Source: Candidatus Dormiibacterota bacterium (GTDB lineage: Bacteria; Chloroflexota; Dormibacteria; UBA8260). Taken from it: 12,179 nt of DNA. Where the stretch lies: the NCBI GenBank assembly GCA_955652545.1, contig CATPCA010000298.1, positions 1 to 12,179 of the forward strand. Reading direction: 5' to 3'. A program made the translations under genes and the position numbers. Below are positions 1-7,543 of this stretch, in pieces. A model generated the notes under the pieces. It was not told where the DNA came from. It made no database searches and saw only the letters and a list, made by a program, of their open reading frames with translations. Positions within the stretch are counted from its first letter, which is position 1, and each line of letters begins with the position of its first letter.

Positions 1-46
1 CACGTGGACGGAGTCCATGGGCTCATGGTCGAGGGGCGGGTCACCG

Positions 47-754
47 ATGAGTAGACACATCCGTGGGACGGCGAGTGATGCAGATGCATCAGTCGACCTT
101 CCAGCCGCCGATGACCGCCAGATCCGCGTCCTCATCGTCGAGGACCACAAGATGTTCTCCGAGGCGCTGCGCCTGGCGCTGGACGAGACCGACGACATCG
201 CCGTCACCGCCGCTGTCGAGACCCGCGCCGCGGCGGTCCAGGCCGCGCGAGAGACCCGACCGGACGTGGTCCTCATGGACTACCGCCTCCCCGATGGCGA
301 CGGCGTCGCGGCGGCACGGGAGATCAAGAACGAGTTCCCCGCCACACGTATCGTGATGCTCACGGCCACGTCGGATGACCTGGTGCTGCGCCGGGCGATC
401 GAGGCGGGCTGCTCCGGCTACCTCACCAAGGACCACACCGTCGAGGAACTGATCCTCGCCGTGCGCGCGGCCCACAACGGCGAGGCGCAGATCTCGCCGG
501 CGATGCTCAGCCGGTTGCTCGACCGGCTCGGCGATCGCACCCGGCCGGGCTCAGACCTCACCCGTCGCGAGACCGAGGTGCTGCGCCTGCTCGCCCGAGG
601 CCTTTCCAACCAGGCCATCGCCACCGACCTCGACATCCGCCTGGCGACGGTGCGCAACCACGTGCAGAGCGTCATCGAGAAGCTGCGCGCGCACTCCAAG
701 CTGGAGGCCGTCGCCACCGCGACACGCCTCGGCATGCTCACTCGCGAGGACTGA
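47..754 (+). CDS. NarL/FixJ-family response regulator (receiver + LuxR-type HTH)
   Basis: This is a cytoplasmic transcription regulator activated by phosphorylation from a partner histidine kinase. With the ATG at 47 it is 235 residues. The receiver domain covers about residues 26-142: acidic pair E32-D33, phospho-acceptor D78 in VVLMDYRLPD, T106 in VMLTAT and K128 in GYLTKD. All expected receiver residues are present. A LuxR/GerE helix-turn-helix follows at about 171-223 (LTRRETEVLRLLARGLSNQ). An in-frame ATG at 17 would add ten residues, but only a GGAG three bases away precedes it. The ATG at 47 has a purine-rich GAGGGG about ten bases upstream and is preferred, though not proven. It converges on the GAF histidine kinase nine bases downstream, which makes that kinase the likeliest partner. 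The 46 bases before it hold no promoter I can identify because the window edge is too close. Confidence 0.93.
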   Translation: MSRHIRGTASDADASVDLPAADDRQIRVLIVEDHKMFSEALRLALDETDDIAVTAAVETRAAAVQAARETRPDVVLMDYRLPDGDGVAAAREIKNEFPATRIVMLTATSDDLVLRRAIEAGCSGYLTKDHTVEELILAVRAAHNGEAQISPAMLSRLLDRLGDRTRPGSDLTRRETEVLRLLARGLSNQAIATDLDIRLATVRNHVQSVIEKLRAHSKLEAVATATRLGMLTRED

Positions 755-769
755 CTGCGGCGGTCAGTC
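749..769. terminator. Short dyad covering two converging stop codons
   Basis: GACTGAC (749-755) and GTCAGTC (763-769) form a perfect 7-base stem with a 7-base loop. The dyad contains the stop codons of both converging genes (752-754 plus strand, 764-766 minus strand). No T tract follows on either strand, so termination would be of the T-less kind or the dyad only protects 3' ends. The assignment is inferred from position and symmetry. Confidence 0.35.
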
Positions 770-2122
770 GCCTTCGAGGTCTTTGGGGGTTGGCAGCCAG
801 AAGCGTACTGCCGTTCCAGAGCTCGGCTTGCTGTCGATGGTCAGCCACCCATCGGCGAGCGTCGCCCGCTCGCGCATGGACTGGAGTCCGAGATGGCCGG
901 GCAGTGCGCGCGTGGCGACCTCGACGACGTCGAAGCCCATGCCATCATCCTGGACGGTCACCAGTACGCCGTCGTCGAGCGGTCCGACGAACACCGTCAC
1001 CTGCTTGGCCCGAGCGTGCTTGCGGATGTTGTTGAGCGCCTCCTGAGCGATTCGGTACAGGACGGTGCGCATCAGCGTGGGCGGCTCGACCTCGAGGCCG
1101 GTGCGGAAGCCGACGCGCGGTGGCGCCTCGGGGAACAGCTCGTCCGCGTACCGCGACAGCGCCCGTGCCAGCCCCATCTCGTGCAACGCAGCAGAGTCGA
1201 GTTGGAACAGGAGCCGGCGCAGGCGACCGACGGCCATGACCACCGACTGCTCGATCTCCTGGATCTTGTCGGCGAACTCGCGCGTGGGAGCGCTGCGGCG
1301 AAGCACCTGGAGGCGCAGGCTCACGGCTGCCATCGCCTGGATCGAATCGTCGTGCACGTCCACGGCGATGCGCCTGCGCTGCTCCTCCTCAGCGGCGACC
1401 AGGTTGGACATCAGGATGCGCCGCTTCTCTTCGGCGCGGTGGAGCAGCTCGGAGGACAGCTCCATGTCCGCCTGGGTGCGCTTGCGCTCTGCCACCTCGG
1501 TGCGGAGCGAATCCACCAGCCGTGCGTTGTCGATGGCCAGCGCGGCGCGGTCGGCGAGCTCCTGGGCGAACGCCTGGTCACGAGCCGAGTGCGGGGGTCG
1601 TTCGCCGCGCCGCCACAGCCCGAGGGTGCCGATCACCTGTCCGCGAGCGCGCAGGGGGCAGATCAGCATGACGCGAACGTCCAGCTCATCCATACCTTTC
1701 CGTGCCGGCTGGGAGTGCTGCCGGATCGAGTCGGCCAGCGTCGAGCCGGCCAGGGCCACCGATCGCGCCTCGCGGATCGCAAGTGCGTACGGGTCGGCGT
1801 GGCTCAACGCCGTGGGGCTGATCTCGAGGATCGCCTCCACCCGCGCCTGGACAGAGGCGTCGCTGTCGCAGACCGCGGCCACCGTCATCGTGGTTCCGGT
1901 CTCCTCGAGCAACCGGATCACCGCCGTATCCCCGAGAAAGTCTGAGATGAGCCTGACGATGCGCTGGAGCACGCCCTCGCTGTCGCCAATGGCCTCCGAC
2001 AGGCTGTTCGACAGCTCGGCAAGCGCCCGTGCCCGCTCGCTGTCACGCTGTGGTATGGGGTGTGGGTCGGCCTGCGGGTGCGGGCTGTGCGCGCCGATCT
2101 CCTGTTTGACGGGCACGGTCAT
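764..2122 (-). CDS. GAF-domain sensor histidine kinase, HisKA_3 (NarX/DesK-like) type
   Basis: This is a 452-residue cytoplasmic histidine kinase with no membrane segment. Order: a polar N-terminal tail with HP repeats (1-27), a GAF-type sensor domain at about 30-205, a helical coiled-coil linker (about 200-250), a HisKA_3 dimerisation domain with phospho-acceptor H257 in DVHDDSIQAM, then a HATPase_c domain. The ATPase part shows an N box (AQEALNNIRKHA, N364/N365), a G1 motif DDGMGFD (392-398) and a G2 motif GHLGLQSMRERA (409-420). The ATG start overlaps the stop of the upstream receiver gene as ATGA, so translation is probably coupled. The catalytic residues look intact. The GAF ligand cannot be read from sequence; a soluble GAF kinase would sense a cytoplasmic signal such as redox state, gas or a small molecule. 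Likely targets are the coupled receiver and the convergent NarL-type regulator. Confidence 0.93.
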   Translation of the reverse strand: MTVPVKQEIGAHSPHPQADPHPIPQRDSERARALAELSNSLSEAIGDSEGVLQRIVRLISDFLGDTAVIRLLEETGTTMTVAAVCDSDASVQARVEAILEISPTALSHADPYALAIREARSVALAGSTLADSIRQHSQPARKGMDELDVRVMLICPLRARGQVIGTLGLWRRGERPPHSARDQAFAQELADRAALAIDNARLVDSLRTEVAERKRTQADMELSSELLHRAEEKRRILMSNLVAAEEEQRRRIAVDVHDDSIQAMAAVSLRLQVLRRSAPTREFADKIQEIEQSVVMAVGRLRRLLFQLDSAALHEMGLARALSRYADELFPEAPPRVGFRTGLEVEPPTLMRTVLYRIAQEALNNIRKHARAKQVTVFVGPLDDGVLVTVQDDGMGFDVVEVATRALPGHLGLQSMRERATLADGWLTIDSKPSSGTAVRFWLPTPKDLEGD

Positions 2123-2646
2123 GGGCTGCCGTCCAGGTCCGCGGCCGCGCGGCCCATCGCCGCTTCGGCGTTGTCGAGCATCGCGACCAGGTCGAGCACC
2201 AGCTCTTCGGTCTCCACCAGGGAGAGGCCGAGATGGCCATGGCCGGTGCGCCGGATGGCCTCGATGATGGCTTCGAAGTCGTCCACTCCCTTGACCAGGT
2301 ATTCGACGGCGCCGGCCCGGAGCATCTGCAGGACGATGCGCCGGTCGGCGTGTGCCGAGAAGGCGACCAACCGCGCAGTCGGGACACTGTCGCGGATGAG
2401 CCGCGCGGCCATCGGGCCGCCGCCACCGGGCATGCGCACGTCGAGCAGCACGACGTCCGGGGTGGTCTCGGCGGCGAGCGCGGCGGCCGACTCGGCGTCG
2501 GTGCCCACACCCACGAGCTCGAGGCCAGGCGAGTCGCGAACAAGGTCGCTGAGCACTGAACTCATCGCCGGGTCGTCATCGCAGACCAGCACGCGCAGCG
2601 TCTCCTGCAGCCCCTCTCCGGCTGCGGTCGTCACCATCTCGGACAC
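2119..2646 (-). CDS. Receiver-only response regulator with helical C-terminal tail
   Basis: The protein has 175 residues from the GTG at 2646. An ATG nine bases further in (2637) is an equally possible start; G-rich sequence lies upstream of both. The receiver domain covers about 16-135: D24/D25 acidic pocket, phospho-acceptor D69 in DVVLLDVRMP, S97 in AFSA and K119 in EYLVKG. After the receiver only about 40 residues remain (136-175). They are acidic and predicted helical, with no helix-turn-helix, enzyme or GGDEF motif, so no output domain is visible. The gene overlaps the next gene, a GAF kinase, by ATGA. Such single-domain regulators act by protein contact, as phosphate sinks or as relay partners. 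Which applies here is inference. The DNA-binding output of the module may be supplied by the convergent NarL-type regulator. Confidence 0.9.
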   Translation of the reverse strand: MSEMVTTAAGEGLQETLRVLVCDDDPAMSSVLSDLVRDSPGLELVGVGTDAESAAALAAETTPDVVLLDVRMPGGGGPMAARLIRDSVPTARLVAFSAHADRRIVLQMLRAGAVEYLVKGVDDFEAIIEAIRRTGHGHLGLSLVETEELVLDLVAMLDNAEAAMGRAAADLDGSP

Positions 2647-2670
2647 GGTCCCCCCGCTTGGTTAACGCAT

Positions 2671-2676
2671 AAGGTA
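2671..2676 (-). promoter_or_regulatory. Possible -10 box for the receiver/kinase pair
   Basis: On the minus strand TACCTT fits the TANNNT pattern and lies about 24 bases upstream of the GTG at 2646, implying a short leader of roughly 18 bases. I see no convincing -35 hexamer at 16-18 bases further upstream. The call rests on pattern and position only. Confidence 0.3.
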
Positions 2677-2686
2677 GCAGGCTCTT

Positions 2687-2725
2687 GCGTTTGGCGCGAT
2701 TTGACCTCGCCGGCGCGCCCAACGC
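2687..2725 (-). terminator. 12-base inverted repeat after the glycosyltransferase gene
   Basis: GCGTTTGGCGCG (2687-2698) and CGCGCCCAACGC (2714-2725) pair at 11 of 12 positions around a 15-base loop. It begins about 30 bases past the stop of the minus-strand glycosyltransferase gene and sits upstream of the receiver gene's possible promoter. No T tract follows. It may be a T-less terminator separating the two transcription units, or an operator for the receiver/kinase pair. Confidence 0.4.
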
Positions 2726-2755
2726 CGCCTCCATCCTCAGCAGCAGGCTCGGCAC

Positions 2756-4357
2756 CTAGGCCGCGGCAGGCCGATCGGCGAGGCGCAGCGCACGGCCCAG
2801 GCGCACGATCAGCGCGACCAGGGCCGTGACAGCACCACCGAGCACGGTCGCGAGGACGAACGGGTTGACCCCGTTGATCCAGGCGTTGGTCCACCAGACG
2901 TCGAACGTCGTGGTCAGGGGTGTCGCCGTGGAGAGATCGGTGAGTTGGTAGCTCGCCGGGTAGGCGGCCGTGCCCCGGAGCAGCCCGAGCATCGCGGCGG
3001 CGTGCCGCCAGATGGCCGAGGACTGTGGGCTCCACCACTCGTAATCAGAGACGATCCCGGCGTCGTACTGCAGCTGAATCTGGTGGCCGAACTCCACCCC
3101 CACGTCGAGCAGCTGGATGACGACGCCGGCTGCCGCCAGCGCATAGATCGAGTAGCGAACCCGAGGCGGCAGCGCTCCCCAGCGTTGCAGCACGGGGAGC
3201 AGCGGCAGGATGAGGAACGGCATCACCGGCACGAAATACCGTGGACCCCATGCCCACCCGGGCACCGGTCCAAAGGCCGCGTAGAAGAGCAGGTTCACAC
3301 CCCCTACACCCACCACGGTCGCTGTCAGCGCGCGGTTCTGCCTCCACAGCAGCGGCAACCCGGCGGCCGCGGCGACCAGGATCGGGGAGTAGATGAAGAT
3401 GCTCCTGCCCGGGCTGAACAGCATGGCGGTGAGGCTGCCCGGGTAGGCCCCCCAGCCCACGAAACCGTAGGCTCGCGCTCCGGCGAAGTAATCGGAGGGC
3501 AGGGTGTAACCGGTCTGCAGCGGGTTGCCGAAGCGCACCCAGTTGTACCAGCCGAACACCACCAGCATGGCTGCAACCGGCACGCCGAATGCCGCCAGCC
3601 GCCTGAGGATGGTCGTCCAGCCCAGTCGCCAGCTGACCATGAGGAGGTAGGCGCCGAGGATCGGCAGGAACAGCACGTCGGGCACCCGGATCAGAACCGC
3701 AAATCCCGCTGCCGCCCCCGCGATCGCAAGCCAGAACAATGACTTCCGCCTGGTGCCGTGGACCAGCGCGTAGAGAGCAAGGAGCAGGACCGCGCCGGTC
3801 GGGCCCACGTCGAATGCGTCGTGCGCGTACGCCCACACGATCGTGGTGAACCCGAACAGCAGCGCCAGCGCCAGGGCCGGCCGTATCGCGGCGCCGAGGT
3901 CGACGGCCAGCAGGAACATCAACATCACCGCCAGGGCCGCGGCAACGCCGTCCAGGAAAGACGCGGCAAACTCCGCAGCGTGCTGGGCGTTGGCTGAGCA
4001 CGCGGCGGGGTCGCTGCAGCCGCCAAGCCGTCCGATCAGCGCTGCCGGGATGAGGAGAATCGACTGTCCCAGGCCATGGTCGGTGTAATGACGACCATCC
4101 GGCCCGACCAGGTACGGAACGGGCTCGTACGGGAGACTGTGTGCCACGGTGAAGTCGGCGTGACCGACGATCGACTGCGCCACCGCAAACTCGACGCGCA
4201 TGTCGCTCGTGCCGAGATGTCCAGGAGCGGTCAGCGCGTAGATGAGAGCCGTGGCCGCAAACAGCGTCAGGGCGATGCGCCGCTTCAGCGATGCCCTGCC
4301 CGGTTCAGCTGCATCGCCATCGTCGGGCGAACCTCCCGGCGCGGTGTGACGGCTCAT
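2756..4357 (-). CDS. Multi-pass GT-C-like glycosyltransferase (PMT/ArnT-type)
   Basis: This is a 533-residue polytopic membrane protein with roughly ten to twelve hydrophobic segments, the first at about 27-45. Layout matches the GT-C fold: an acidic residue in the first outward loop (D52 in GTSDMRVEF), a conserved-looking YTDHGLGQ (91-98), segments separated by NWVRFGNPLQTGY (272-284), LFSPGRSIFIYSP (313-325) and WGPRYFVPVMPF (370-381). These stretches recur in the large bacterial group annotated as phospholipid-carrier-dependent glycosyltransferases or family 39 relatives. Such enzymes move a sugar from a polyprenyl-phosphate carrier to an acceptor on the outer face of the membrane. The sugar and acceptor cannot be told from sequence. 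A long non-membrane stretch (about 425-490) near the end may bind the acceptor. The ATG start overlaps the stop of the TPR gene as ATGA, so the two are co-translated and may work together. Confidence 0.75.
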   Translation of the reverse strand: MSRHTAPGGSPDDGDAAEPGRASLKRRIALTLFAATALIYALTAPGHLGTSDMRVEFAVAQSIVGHADFTVAHSLPYEPVPYLVGPDGRHYTDHGLGQSILLIPAALIGRLGGCSDPAACSANAQHAAEFAASFLDGVAAALAVMLMFLLAVDLGAAIRPALALALLFGFTTIVWAYAHDAFDVGPTGAVLLLALYALVHGTRRKSLFWLAIAGAAAGFAVLIRVPDVLFLPILGAYLLMVSWRLGWTTILRRLAAFGVPVAAMLVVFGWYNWVRFGNPLQTGYTLPSDYFAGARAYGFVGWGAYPGSLTAMLFSPGRSIFIYSPILVAAAAGLPLLWRQNRALTATVVGVGGVNLLFYAAFGPVPGWAWGPRYFVPVMPFLILPLLPVLQRWGALPPRVRYSIYALAAAGVVIQLLDVGVEFGHQIQLQYDAGIVSDYEWWSPQSSAIWRHAAAMLGLLRGTAAYPASYQLTDLSTATPLTTTFDVWWTNAWINGVNPFVLATVLGGAVTALVALIVRLGRALRLADRPAAA

Positions 4358-4836
4358 TGCTTGCGCGGCAGCAGGGCCGCTGGGATCCGCGCCGCCACCG
4401 ACGGGTCGATGCGCACCGCCGCGGCGAATTCCGTCCGCGCTTCATCGTCACGGCCGAGCGACTGCAGAGTGAACCCGAGGTTGAGCAACGCGGGGACGAA
4501 GTTGCGGTCGAAGTACAGGACAGCGCGATAGTCCTCCTCCGCGAGCTTGTCCTGACCCTGTTGCTGCTCGATGGACGCCAGGTAGTAGTAGCCGAGCTTG
4601 TTGCTGGGATCGTGAACTAGAGCTCGCCGGTAGTCCTCCCGGGCATCGTCGGTGCGACCGTGTTGCTGGGCGGCGATCCCGGCGCTCAGGTAGGCGCTCG
4701 CCTGCTGGGCATCGGATTGCGACGTGGTGAGGTTGGCGACGCCGGCGGCGACCAGGGCAAGCGCCGCCAGCAGCGCCAGCGTCCCGACTGCGTACCGGCT
4801 GAGCCTGGTGGTGCGCCGCTCCCGGCTCAACAGCAA
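4354..4836 (-). CDS. Membrane-anchored TPR protein
   Basis: The protein has 160 residues, starting at TTG 4836 (a second TTG at 4830 is possible; no ATG or GTG lies in frame nearby, and the ribosome site is weak, so the start is uncertain). A basic N-terminus is followed by one hydrophobic helix at about 15-36, then three tetratricopeptide repeats at about 46-79, 80-113 and 114-147 (for example AREDYRRALVHDPSNKLGYY and ARTEFAAAVRIDPS). By the positive-inside pattern the TPR part should face outward. TPR domains bind protein partners and this one has no catalytic motif. It overlaps the downstream GT-C-like glycosyltransferase by ATGA, so a role as partner or scaffold of that enzyme is a reasonable inference. 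The 140 bases between it and the peptidase gene upstream hold no strong promoter or terminator. Confidence 0.85.
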   Translation of the reverse strand: MLLSRERRTTRLSRYAVGTLALLAALALVAAGVANLTTSQSDAQQASAYLSAGIAAQQHGRTDDAREDYRRALVHDPSNKLGYYYLASIEQQQGQDKLAEEDYRAVLYFDRNFVPALLNLGFTLQSLGRDDEARTEFAAAVRIDPSVAARIPAALLPRKQ

Positions 4837-4976
4837 GCGGCGCCCGCGCTCACTCGTCGGCGCACGGCTTCTGCTGCATCTCCGAATTGACCCACATCTC
4901 GCCCGTCTCGGGGGATCACCGCGACAGGCTCGTCACCCTGACCTGCCGGCTGGGCTGATCCATGAGGGCCGCTGAG

Positions 4977-6998
4977 CTAGAGCAGGGGCGGCCGCACCCA
5001 TTGCGCGCCGAGCACGTGCTCGTCGAGGAAGGCGAACACCGTCTGGTACCAGACGCGCGCGTTCTGCGGTTTGAGCACCCAGTGGTTCTCGTCCGGGAAG
5101 AGCAGCATCCGCGAGGGCAGACCCCGGACCTGCAGCTCCATCCAGAGGTGATGGGAGTTGCCCAGCGGCACCCGCTGATCGCGGGCGCCGTGGATGACCA
5201 GCATGGGGGTCTTGATCGACTCCACACGGAGGTGTGGCGACTGCCGCTTCCAGGTCTCCTCGTGGCGGAGGGGGTCGCCGAACTCGCGGTCCATGTCCAT
5301 GCCCGCATCACTGGTGTCGCGTTCCAGGGTGAGGTCCCAGACGCTGGCGTGGGTGACGATGGCGCGGAAGCGATCGGTGGTCACTGCCATCCAGTTGGCC
5401 ATGTAGCCGCCGTACGAACCACCCATCGCCGCCGTACGGTCGGCGTCGATGTCCGGTCGGGCCACGGCGGCGTCGACGGCGGCGTGGATGTCGCCGGCGG
5501 GCAGCGTCGCCCAGTCGTCCCAGGCGCGCGCGAAGTGCTCGTGTCCGTAGCCCGTGCTGAGCCGCGGGTTGGGCAGGAGCACCGCCCAACCGCGCGCCGC
5601 GAGCAGCGACGACGACCAGCGCCAGTGCCAGCCCGCCCATGACGACACCGGACCGCCGTGGATGAAGACGACCAGCGGCAGCGCGCTGGCAGCGGGCGCG
5701 TCGGGCAGCACCAGCCATGAATGCACCTCGGTGCCATCGGCCGCGGCGGTGCTGATCTCCTCGAGGCGCGCCGGCATCGGGTCGGCGTCGACCGGGCTGC
5801 GCAGGGGGCGCGCCCGCTGGTCGGGGTCGTTCACGTTGAGCGCGACCGGCGCCGGTGGCTCGTTGATGTGGGAGCGGATGGCGTACACGGTCGTGCCGTC
5901 CGCAGCGACGGCGAGGTTGCCATAGGCACCAGTGGCGGTGAGCCTGATGACGGTGCCGTCGAGCCCGAGGCGGAACACCGGCGTGTGGCCGCGCTCGTCG
6001 GCGGTGACCAGCAGGGCACTGCCGTCCCTGGTCCAGCGGATCTCCTGGACCTGGCCCACCCACTCCTCGGCGAGCGCTCGCGATTCCCCGCTCGCTGCGT
6101 CCACCAGCGAGAGGTGGAAGCGCGGCGGTGTCGCCGGCGCACCGAGATCGACGCTGGCGACCGCGATCGTCGAGCCGTCCGGCGACCACGCCAGAGCGCC
6201 GTGCTCGCGGTCGGTGTCGACAAGCACTCGCACCGCGCGCTCCCCGGACGTCCTCACCGCGGCGAGGTCCCACTTGAAGCGCGCGCCCGCGCGCATCGCC
6301 GCACCGAACGCCACGCCCGCGCCGTCCGCGGACAGCGCGAGCTGCAGGTCATCACCCTCCAACCACCCCGGCCACGGCGGCGCCGGGGTGAGATCACGCG
6401 CGGCAGGGATCTCGACGTCTGCGCCGGTCAGCTCGAGGGCGAACAGATGCGGCTGCCGCGGCCCGATGTCGTGGTCCCACCAGCGTTCGGGGTAGTGGTC
6501 GATCAGCCGCGCCTCGACGCCGGCATCCTTCCGCGCCGCCTGGCGCGCCGCGTCCTCCGCGAAGGTGGCCGCGCCGGGGTACAGCGCGGCCGTCACCACG
6601 ACCGTGGGGGATTCGGGCGTGGTCAGCACCGCGCCGACACCGTCGGGCGGCGCCAGCACACGGCGCGGCTCCCCGCCTGCAGCGGGCAGTAGGTAGAGGG
6701 CGTCGCCGTCGGGGTGATGGTCGTCGTCCGACTCTGCGTCAGAGCGCGACGAGGTGAACAGCAATGAGCCGTCGGGGAGGAAGCCGCGCGCGGTTTCGCC
6801 CTTGGCCGACCATGTCAGCCGGCGCGGCGGACGCTCGCCGTCGGTGCTGACCTCCCAGATGGAGCCGGCGAATCGCTTGCCATCGGCGGCGACGGTCTGG
6901 ACCGTGAGCGCCAGGCGGGAACCGTCGGGGCTGAGGTGGAGGTTGACCAGACGCGGCATCGCCAGGAACGTGTCGAGATCGAACACAGCCGTGGGCAC
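4977..6998 (-). CDS. S9-family peptidase (prolyl oligopeptidase / acylaminoacyl-peptidase type)
   Basis: The enzyme has 673 residues from the GTG at 6998. An N-terminal beta-propeller made of WD40-like repeats with SPDG/TRDG turns (23-26, 272-275, 323-326) covers about 1-410 and restricts access to peptides. A C-terminal alpha/beta hydrolase covers about 420-665: HGGP oxyanion motif (447-450), nucleophile S528 in GGSYGG, D607 in GARDQRVP and H639 in ENHW. The catalytic triad is complete. There is no signal peptide, so it should be cytoplasmic and cleave short or N-acylated peptides, family S9C being the closest match. The frame stays open upstream to 7307, but that part lies opposite the HIT gene and shows no S9 features. 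A second GTG at 6986 is a possible start. A TAGGGT box ends eight bases before the GTG at 6998, so the mRNA may be leaderless. Its upstream neighbour is the divergent HIT gene. Confidence 0.9.
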   Translation of the reverse strand: MPTAVFDLDTFLAMPRLVNLHLSPDGSRLALTVQTVAADGKRFAGSIWEVSTDGERPPRRLTWSAKGETARGFLPDGSLLFTSSRSDAESDDDHHPDGDALYLLPAAGGEPRRVLAPPDGVGAVLTTPESPTVVVTAALYPGAATFAEDAARQAARKDAGVEARLIDHYPERWWDHDIGPRQPHLFALELTGADVEIPAARDLTPAPPWPGWLEGDDLQLALSADGAGVAFGAAMRAGARFKWDLAAVRTSGERAVRVLVDTDREHGALAWSPDGSTIAVASVDLGAPATPPRFHLSLVDAASGESRALAEEWVGQVQEIRWTRDGSALLVTADERGHTPVFRLGLDGTVIRLTATGAYGNLAVAADGTTVYAIRSHINEPPAPVALNVNDPDQRARPLRSPVDADPMPARLEEISTAAADGTEVHSWLVLPDAPAASALPLVVFIHGGPVSSWAGWHWRWSSSLLAARGWAVLLPNPRLSTGYGHEHFARAWDDWATLPAGDIHAAVDAAVARPDIDADRTAAMGGSYGGYMANWMAVTTDRFRAIVTHASVWDLTLERDTSDAGMDMDREFGDPLRHEETWKRQSPHLRVESIKTPMLVIHGARDQRVPLGNSHHLWMELQVRGLPSRMLLFPDENHWVLKPQNARVWYQTVFAFLDEHVLGAQWVRPPLL

Positions 6999-7006
6999 GG
7001 GGGCCA

Positions 7007-7012
7007 ACCCTA
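7007..7012 (-). promoter_or_regulatory. Possible -10 box giving a leaderless peptidase mRNA
   Basis: On the minus strand TAGGGT is followed by eight bases and then the GTG start at 6998. This spacing puts the transcription start at or next to the start codon. The same layout occurs at the bS22-like gene and at sat in this window. The box lies inside the 36-base gap between divergent starts. No clear -35 element is visible. Confidence 0.4.
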
Positions 7013-7034
7013 CTGGAGTGCGACGATCGATGGC

Positions 7035-7511
7035 ATGGAGAGGTTGTGGTCGCCGTGGCGGGGGGCGTACGTGACCAACGCCGGGTCCCCGGGCGGCTGT
7101 TTCTTCTGCGCAGCGGCGAGCGGTGAGGACACGCAGCTGCTGGTGGCGCAGGACACCGCAACGGTCACGCTGCTCAACAGGTTCCCGTACAACCCCGGCC
7201 ATGTGATGGTGGCGCCGCGAGCACACGTCCCCGACCTGCTCGCTGCCGGCGACGACGATGCTGCTGCGGTGATGGTGGCGGCGCGCCGCGCCATGCGGGC
7301 GCTTCAATCAGCGATGCAGCCCAACGGCTTCAACCTCGGGGTCAACCAGGGAGACGTTGCCGGCGCCAGCATCGAGCACGTCCACCTCCACGTGGTGCCG
7401 CGCTGGGGAGGAGACACCAACTTCATGCCCGTGGTCGGCGACACCAAGGTGCTGCCGGAATCCCTCGACCAGTCAGCAGACAAGCTACGCACCGCCTTCG
7501 CTGCTTTGTAA
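7035..7511 (+). CDS. HIT-family nucleotide hydrolase/phosphorylase (Ap4A phosphorylase-like)
   Basis: The protein has 158 residues. It opens with MERLWSPWRGAYV, the typical beginning of the actinobacterial HIT group that includes the mycobacterial Ap4A phosphorylase Rv2613c. C22-x2-C25 fits the zinc-binding pair of that group, and H64 lies in PRAHV. The histidine triad is EHVHLHVVPRW with H115, H117 and H119, H117 being the expected nucleophile; FNLGVNQGDVAGAS (99-112) is the substrate loop. Members split dinucleoside polyphosphates or nucleoside-phosphate bonds; the exact substrate is inferred. The frame is open upstream to 6936 but that stretch is opposite the peptidase gene, and the family start fits 7035. 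In many actinobacteria this gene sits beside pgsA; here it stands alone, divergent from the S9 peptidase, and ends at a structured tandem repeat. Confidence 0.9.
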   Translation: MERLWSPWRGAYVTNAGSPGGCFFCAAASGEDTQLLVAQDTATVTLLNRFPYNPGHVMVAPRAHVPDLLAAGDDDAAAVMVAARRAMRALQSAMQPNGFNLGVNQGDVAGASIEHVHLHVVPRWGGDTNFMPVVGDTKVLPESLDQSADKLRTAFAAL

Positions 7512-7543
7512 AAGCGGCGCCGAGTGGCGCCGAGGGAGGGTTT

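Noticed and set aside
893..2267. Long plus-strand open frames opposite the kinase
   Set aside because: They are antisense to an intact histidine kinase and have biased Arg/His/Gln-rich translations with no domain; high GC content produces such frames.
4850..4897. A 15-residue minus-strand micro-frame (MWVNSEMQQKPCADE) upstream of the TPR gene
   Set aside because: It recalls short precursor peptides, but there is no ribosome site, no modifying enzyme nearby and the length is within chance.
5721..6692. A 323-codon plus-strand open frame opposite the peptidase
   Set aside because: It is antisense to the beta-propeller coding region, with no recognisable motif or ribosome site.
6936..7034. N-terminal extension of the HIT protein
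   Set aside because: It lies opposite the peptidase gene, and the family begins with the MERLWSPWR segment at 7035.
6999..7307. N-terminal extension of the S9 peptidase to 7307
   Set aside because: The extra residues are antisense to the HIT gene, contain no S9-like sequence, and the GTG at 6998 has a -10 box at leaderless distance.
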